Shown: positions 9,551-12,500 of the stretch, in pieces
Layout: each line of letters begins with the position of its first letter
How positions within the stretch are numbered: position 1 is the first letter of the stretch
NCBI GenBank assembly: GCA_015478945.1
Contig: JABUQX010002513.1
Span: forward strand, 5,001 to 17,500
DNA from: Trachelipus rathkii
Lineage: Eukaryota > Arthropoda > Malacostraca > Isopoda > Trachelipodidae
Direction of reading: 5' to 3'
Length of the DNA: 12,500 nucleotides
Notes under the pieces: generated by a model
What the model saw: only the letters and a program-made list of their open reading frames with translations
Told to the model about the DNA's origin: nothing
Databases searched by the model: none
Position numbers and translations under genes: made by a program

Positions 9551-10365
9551 ATAATAATAACAATAGGCATGAAGTAAATAACACTACGAATAAAAATAAA
9601 AATAAAAAAAATAATAAAATAAATAAAAATAATAATAAAATAAATAAAAAGTATTAAAACAAAATAAAATAAAAAACATAATGTTAATAAATATATGAGC
9701 TAAAGTAGTAAAACATATGAGTTAAAACAGTAAAGCAGAAAGTTAAAGCAGTAAAGCAGAAAGTTAAAGCAGTAAAGCAGAAAGTTAAAGCAGTAAAGCA
9801 GAAAGTTAAAGCAGTAAAGCAGTAAAACAAAAGCACTAAGGCAGTAAAACAAAAGCATACTAATGCCCCCTAGGTGTTAGGTAAACACCTCTATTGTTTT
9901 ACTGCTTTTACTGCTTTAAGGTATGTAATGTATGTGAGTAAAGCAGTAAAGCGTGAGTTTAAGGTAAAGCTAGAAAGATGCAGTAAATAAAACTAATAAT
10001 AATAATAAAAATAAAAAATAAAATAATAAAATAATAGAAATAATAAATAATACTAAAAATATAATAAAAATATAAAATAAAAAAAATATAATAAAAATAA
10101 TAATAAGTAATTAAAACAATAAAAAACATAATGTTAATAAATATATATTGAGTTAAAAACAGTAAAAGCAGAAAGTTAAAAGCGTAAAGCAAAAGCTTAA
10201 AGCGTAGGCAGAAAGTTAAAGCAGTACAACATGAGTTAAAGCAGTAAGCAAGAAAGTTAAAGAGTAAAGCAGTAAAATAAGGCATACTAATCCTAGGTTG
10301 TTGTAACACCTCTATGTTTTACGCTTTACTGCTTTAAGGTATGTAATGTATGTGAGTTAAAGCAG
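9551..10365. repeat. Higher-order tandem repeat, two copies about 450 bp apart
   Basis: Each copy has an A-rich AAT/AAAT tract, then CATAATGTTAATAAATATAT (within 9671-9696 and 10121-10146, offset exactly 450). A 21-bp minisatellite of the AAAGTTAAAGCAGTAAAGC type follows. The unit ends in CATACTAAT, an AGGTGTT inverted motif and ACTGCTTTAAGGTATGTAATG. A partial third copy follows at 10366-10548. The Ile/Phe/Tyr-rich minus-strand frame is an artefact of the A-rich tract. Confidence 0.88.
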
Positions 10366-10548
10366 TAAAGCAGGGAGTTAAAGCAGTAAAGCAGAAAGTT
10401 AAAGCAGTAAAGCAGTGAGTTAAAGCAGTAAAGCAGAAAGTTAAAGCAGTAAAGCAGTAAAACAAAAGCATACTAATCCCCCTAGGTGTTAGGTAACACC
10501 TCTATTGTTTTACTGCTTTACTGCTTTAAGGTATGTAATGTTAATGTT
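10366..10548. repeat. Partial third copy with a strong hairpin
   Basis: Contains the 21-bp minisatellite and terminal module only. The minisatellite end at 10441-10465 is the perfect 25-base reverse complement of 10505-10529. Between them lies AGGTGTTAGGTAACACCT (10484-10501), a 7-bp stem with a 4-base loop. Copies at about 9841-9925 and 10262-10345 form the same fold with indels. Confidence 0.9.
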
Positions 10549-10767
10549 TTTAGTAAAATTTCGTACAATTGTAGTAAAATAAAATGTTTATATATCAGAC
10601 ACTCTGAATTTTTTTTTCTTCTTACATACAATTTTTAAAAATTTATAAATTAAAATGTATTAAGTAAAAAGTATTAAGTAAAAAATAATGTTAATAAATA
10701 TATGTGTTAAATAATAGGTATGTAATGAGTTACAGTTTTAGGTTCGCGAAAATGTTTTTAATAAAAA
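10549..10767. other. Loop: AT-rich segment
   Basis: No gene. ATAATGTTAATAAATATATG recurs at 10685-10704, a third trace of the higher-order unit. Confidence 0.6.
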
Positions 10768-10868
10768 TGTTTAAGTATGAAATAAAAATGAATGACTCAT
10801 AGTATATTTGAAAAGAAATTCTTTGAAATGTTTAAGTATGAAATAAAAATGAATGACTTATAGTATAT
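10768..10868. repeat. 60-bp direct duplication beside the right arm
   Basis: TTTAAGTATGAAATAAAAAT and the following GAATGACT(C/T)ATAGTATAT occur at 10768-10807 and 10828-10868, exactly 60 bp apart. The second copy abuts the inner end of the right arm. Confidence 0.92.
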
Positions 10869-10894
10869 ATATTTTTCATTCCATCTTATACAAA

Positions 10895-11072
10895 AGTGCG
10901 CCTCGGGCGCACGCGGGCGGGCGGGTACGCGAAAAAATGCCCCTGCGGGCGCACGCGGCGGCGGGTACGCGATATATTGCGCCTGCGGCGCACGCGGCGG
11001 GCGGGAACGCGCGGGTCCGCCCCGGGTGCGGGGCAGTCATCCTTTGCGGGGAGGGCGCACGCTGCGCCCTGG
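10895..11072. repeat. GC- and CpG-rich block, inner end of right arm
   Basis: Three tandem units of about 40 bp start near 10896, 10938 and 10978. The first forms a perfect GTGCGCC-TCG-GGCGCAC hairpin (10896-10912) and the third TGCGCC-TGC-GGCGCA (10978-10992). A further perfect hairpin, AGGGCGCA-CGC-TGCGCCCT, lies at 11052-11070. One unit more than in the left arm. Confidence 0.87.
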
Positions 11073-11133
11073 TGGTCAGCTTATGAACTAGGGGGAAGAC
11101 ATTAATATTAACTCTGTTCTACGATGTGGGGTA

Positions 11134-11262
11134 GAGATGAGCCATCAAAGATGATTTCATCAAAGATGAACCTTCAAAGTTGAGGCATCAATGCTGAGGC
11201 ATTAATGCTGAGGCATCAAAGTTGAGGCATCAAATTTGAGCCATCAAAGTTGAGGCATCAAA
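11134..11262. repeat. 14-bp GTTGAGGCATCAAA array, right arm
   Basis: Inverted partner of the left-arm array, with about nine degenerate copies. Confidence 0.88.
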
Positions 11263-11390
11263 ATATCGAGTGTGTGAGTGTAAGTGTATATGGTTTAATG
11301 TAAGTGTCATAGTGGTGTATAAAGAGGGTCATAGTGAATGTGTGTATAAGTGTCGTAGTGTATAAGTGTATAAGTGATAGAAAAAGACTA

Positions 11391-11520
11391 ACTCATAGTA
11401 GGAAGCATCCTAGCAACTTGTAATATACACCAATCGATTCCTCATACCTTATTACCTAGGGGTAGACACCCATATTAGGGCTATTCTAGGCTCAGGGGAG
11501 GCTAGAAAAGGCTTGAAAAA
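11391..11520. repeat. Non-repetitive conserved block, right arm
   Basis: Inverted copy of 7053-7200, differing mainly by single-base indels. Confidence 0.8.
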
Positions 11521-11665
11521 AGTGGCACTCAGTTGGCACTATGTGGCACTCACTTGGCCTAATGTGGCACTTCACTTGGCAATTCTCATTGGGCACTCAA
11601 CTTGGCACTCAATTGGCACCACTTGGCCAGCTCACGCTGGCATCACCTCTGGCACTCTCTAATAA
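11520..11665. repeat. TTGGCACTCAC minisatellite, right arm
   Basis: Inverted partner of the left-arm GAGTGCC array, with similar copy number and more scrambled units at its outer end. Confidence 0.85.
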
Positions 11666-12235
11666 CTCATAGAACACTAATAGAGCATCCCTAGGTATTC
11701 TTACGGTGATGGAACCATCAAAAGCCATCAAAGTTTTAGCGTGGGTCAAATTGACGCGCATGGTAATGGCAAGGTTAAGACCGAAATATCATGGTCAAAA
11801 AAGGTAAAGACATCAAAAAAATAGGGCTAAGCCCGTAAAAGGGGGCCGAAAATTAGGGTGGGTCAAATTTTGACCCACGGTAATATGGCAAGGTAAAAGC
11901 CGAAATATCACGAAACAACAAGGTAAAGACATCAAAAAATAGGGCTAAGCCCCTAAAGGAAGATCAAAAATTACCGTGGTCAAAATTGACCCATGGAATA
12001 CCAAAGGGTTGGTCGAAAATTTCCGTGGGCCAAAATTGACCCATGGAAGACCAAAGGGTAGCCAAAAATTACCGTGGGCCAAAATTGACCCATGGTATCT
12101 GGCAAGGTAATCAAACAAGGTAAAGACATCAAAAATAGGGCTAAGCCCCTAAAGGAAGATCAAAAATTTCCGTGGGCAAAAATGGCCTACGGTCGCAAAA
12201 AAATAGGGGGCGTAAAATAGGGGGGTAATACGTAC

Positions 12236-12284
12236 AACGGTTGCTGACGCAACCGTTTTGGCGCACCCTTCTTCGAAAGGGTGC
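12236..12284. repeat. Twin hairpins, right arm
   Basis: AACGGTTGC (12236-12244), loop TGAC, GCAACCGTT (12249-12257) forms a perfect 9-bp stem. The next, GCACCCTT (12263-12270) with AAGGGTGC (12277-12284), is the partner of the left-arm hairpin with one base deleted. Confidence 0.88.
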
Positions 12285-12289
12285 TAAAA

Positions 12290-12376
12290 ATTAGGGTTGC
12301 CAAAAAATTAGGGTTGCCAAAAAATTAGGGTTGCCAAAAAATTAGGGTTGCCAAAAAATTAGGGGTGCCAAAAAAT
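12290..12376. repeat. 17-bp tandem array, right-arm variant
   Basis: Five copies of TTAGGGTTGCCAAAAAA, the inverted partner of the left-arm array. Here every copy carries the GGC-type spacer in place of GAG. Confidence 0.9.
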
Positions 12377-12500
12377 ACCGTGGGCCAAAATGACCCCATG
12401 GTAAGACGAGGGTTGGTCGAAAAAGGTAAAGGCCCCAAAAGGTAAAGGCCCAAAAAGGTCAGGTCAGGTAAAAATTTGGCGCTCAAAAAGGTCAAGCCCA

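Larger units (their letters stand above)
11739..12401. repeat. Compound repeats with seven CCRTGGG hairpins, right arm
   Basis: Inverted counterparts of the left-arm motifs lie at 11739-11763, 11857-11880, 11974-11996, 12023-12046, 12072-12095, 12170-12192 and 12378-12401. The units between them share AGGGCTAAGCCC and AAGGTAAAGACATCAAAAA. Confidence 0.85.
6048..12500. mobile_element. Candidate Foldback-like element with 1.6 kb inverted arms
   Basis: Two arms (6113-7672 and 10873-12500) are inverted copies surrounding an unrelated 3.2 kb centre. The arms are built of the same short tandem repeats in mirrored order. As an exact check, 35 bases at 7162-7196 are the perfect reverse complement of 11391-11425. 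Long inverted repeats made of tandem repeats around a variable middle are typical of Foldback-type transposons. No transposase, integrase or polymerase is visible in the centre, so it would be non-autonomous. The outer end is not visible on the right and is vague on the left, and I cannot show a target-site duplication. Alternatives are a palindromic segmental duplication or a satellite region with an inversion. Confidence 0.55.
10873..12500 (-). repeat. Right arm of the large inverted repeat, cut by window edge
   Basis: Reverse complement of the left arm, with scattered substitutions and many short indels. Its last bases pair with about 6113, so the arm continues past the window. It carries one extra GC-rich unit and a different 17-bp repeat variant from the left arm. 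Confidence 0.9.

Noticed and set aside
6048..12500. Inverted repeat as a sequencing chimera or assembly foldback
   Set aside because: The arms differ by fixed repeat variants and unit number, and a 3.2 kb non-palindromic loop separates them, unlike a read folded on itself. Some single-base indels could still be read errors, and I cannot check coverage.

Overview
This window looks like gene-poor nuclear DNA from an invertebrate, most likely a decapod crustacean such as a penaeid shrimp. That is an inference from three things: very dense simple repeats (AT, AAT, GA, GT), AT-rich unique sequence, and two decayed non-LTR retrotransposon polymerases whose wording resembles LINE families I associate with penaeid genomes. 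I see no intact protein gene, tRNA, rRNA or CRISPR array. Nearly all longer open frames are translations of tandem repeats.

Left half (1-6040): a broken LINE reverse transcriptase runs on the minus strand off the left edge (1-612). It is followed by unassigned sequence, a 0.6 kb AT composite array (1083-1701), a short TTGCTG repeat (2144-2199) and more unassigned sequence. A second, longer LINE ORF2 relic lies on the minus strand at 2755-4250; its order is endonuclease end, linker, RT palm, then thumb, and it carries frameshifts and stops. From 4545 to 5537 the sequence is mostly microsatellite, and 5540-6040 is unassigned.

Right half (about 6050-12500): this is the notable part. Two arms of about 1.6 kb (6113-7672 and 10873-12500) are inverted copies of each other around a 3.2 kb non-palindromic centre. 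Each arm is a mosaic of short tandem repeats in mirrored order: CCTTTTT-rich tract, 17-bp array, twin hairpins, hairpin-bearing compound repeats, TGCC/GAGTG array, a non-repetitive block, GT-rich tract, 14-bp array and GC-rich block. The centre holds AT-rich unique DNA, a 20-22 bp minisatellite, (GT)n and a higher-order repeat with strong hairpins. This design (long inverted repeats built of short tandem repeats, unrelated middle, no transposase) resembles Foldback-type elements. I read it as a candidate non-autonomous or undescribed element. The right arm runs past the window, so the outer ends and any target-site duplication are not visible.

No genes act together here. The parts that relate to each other are the paired arms and the nested hairpins within them.
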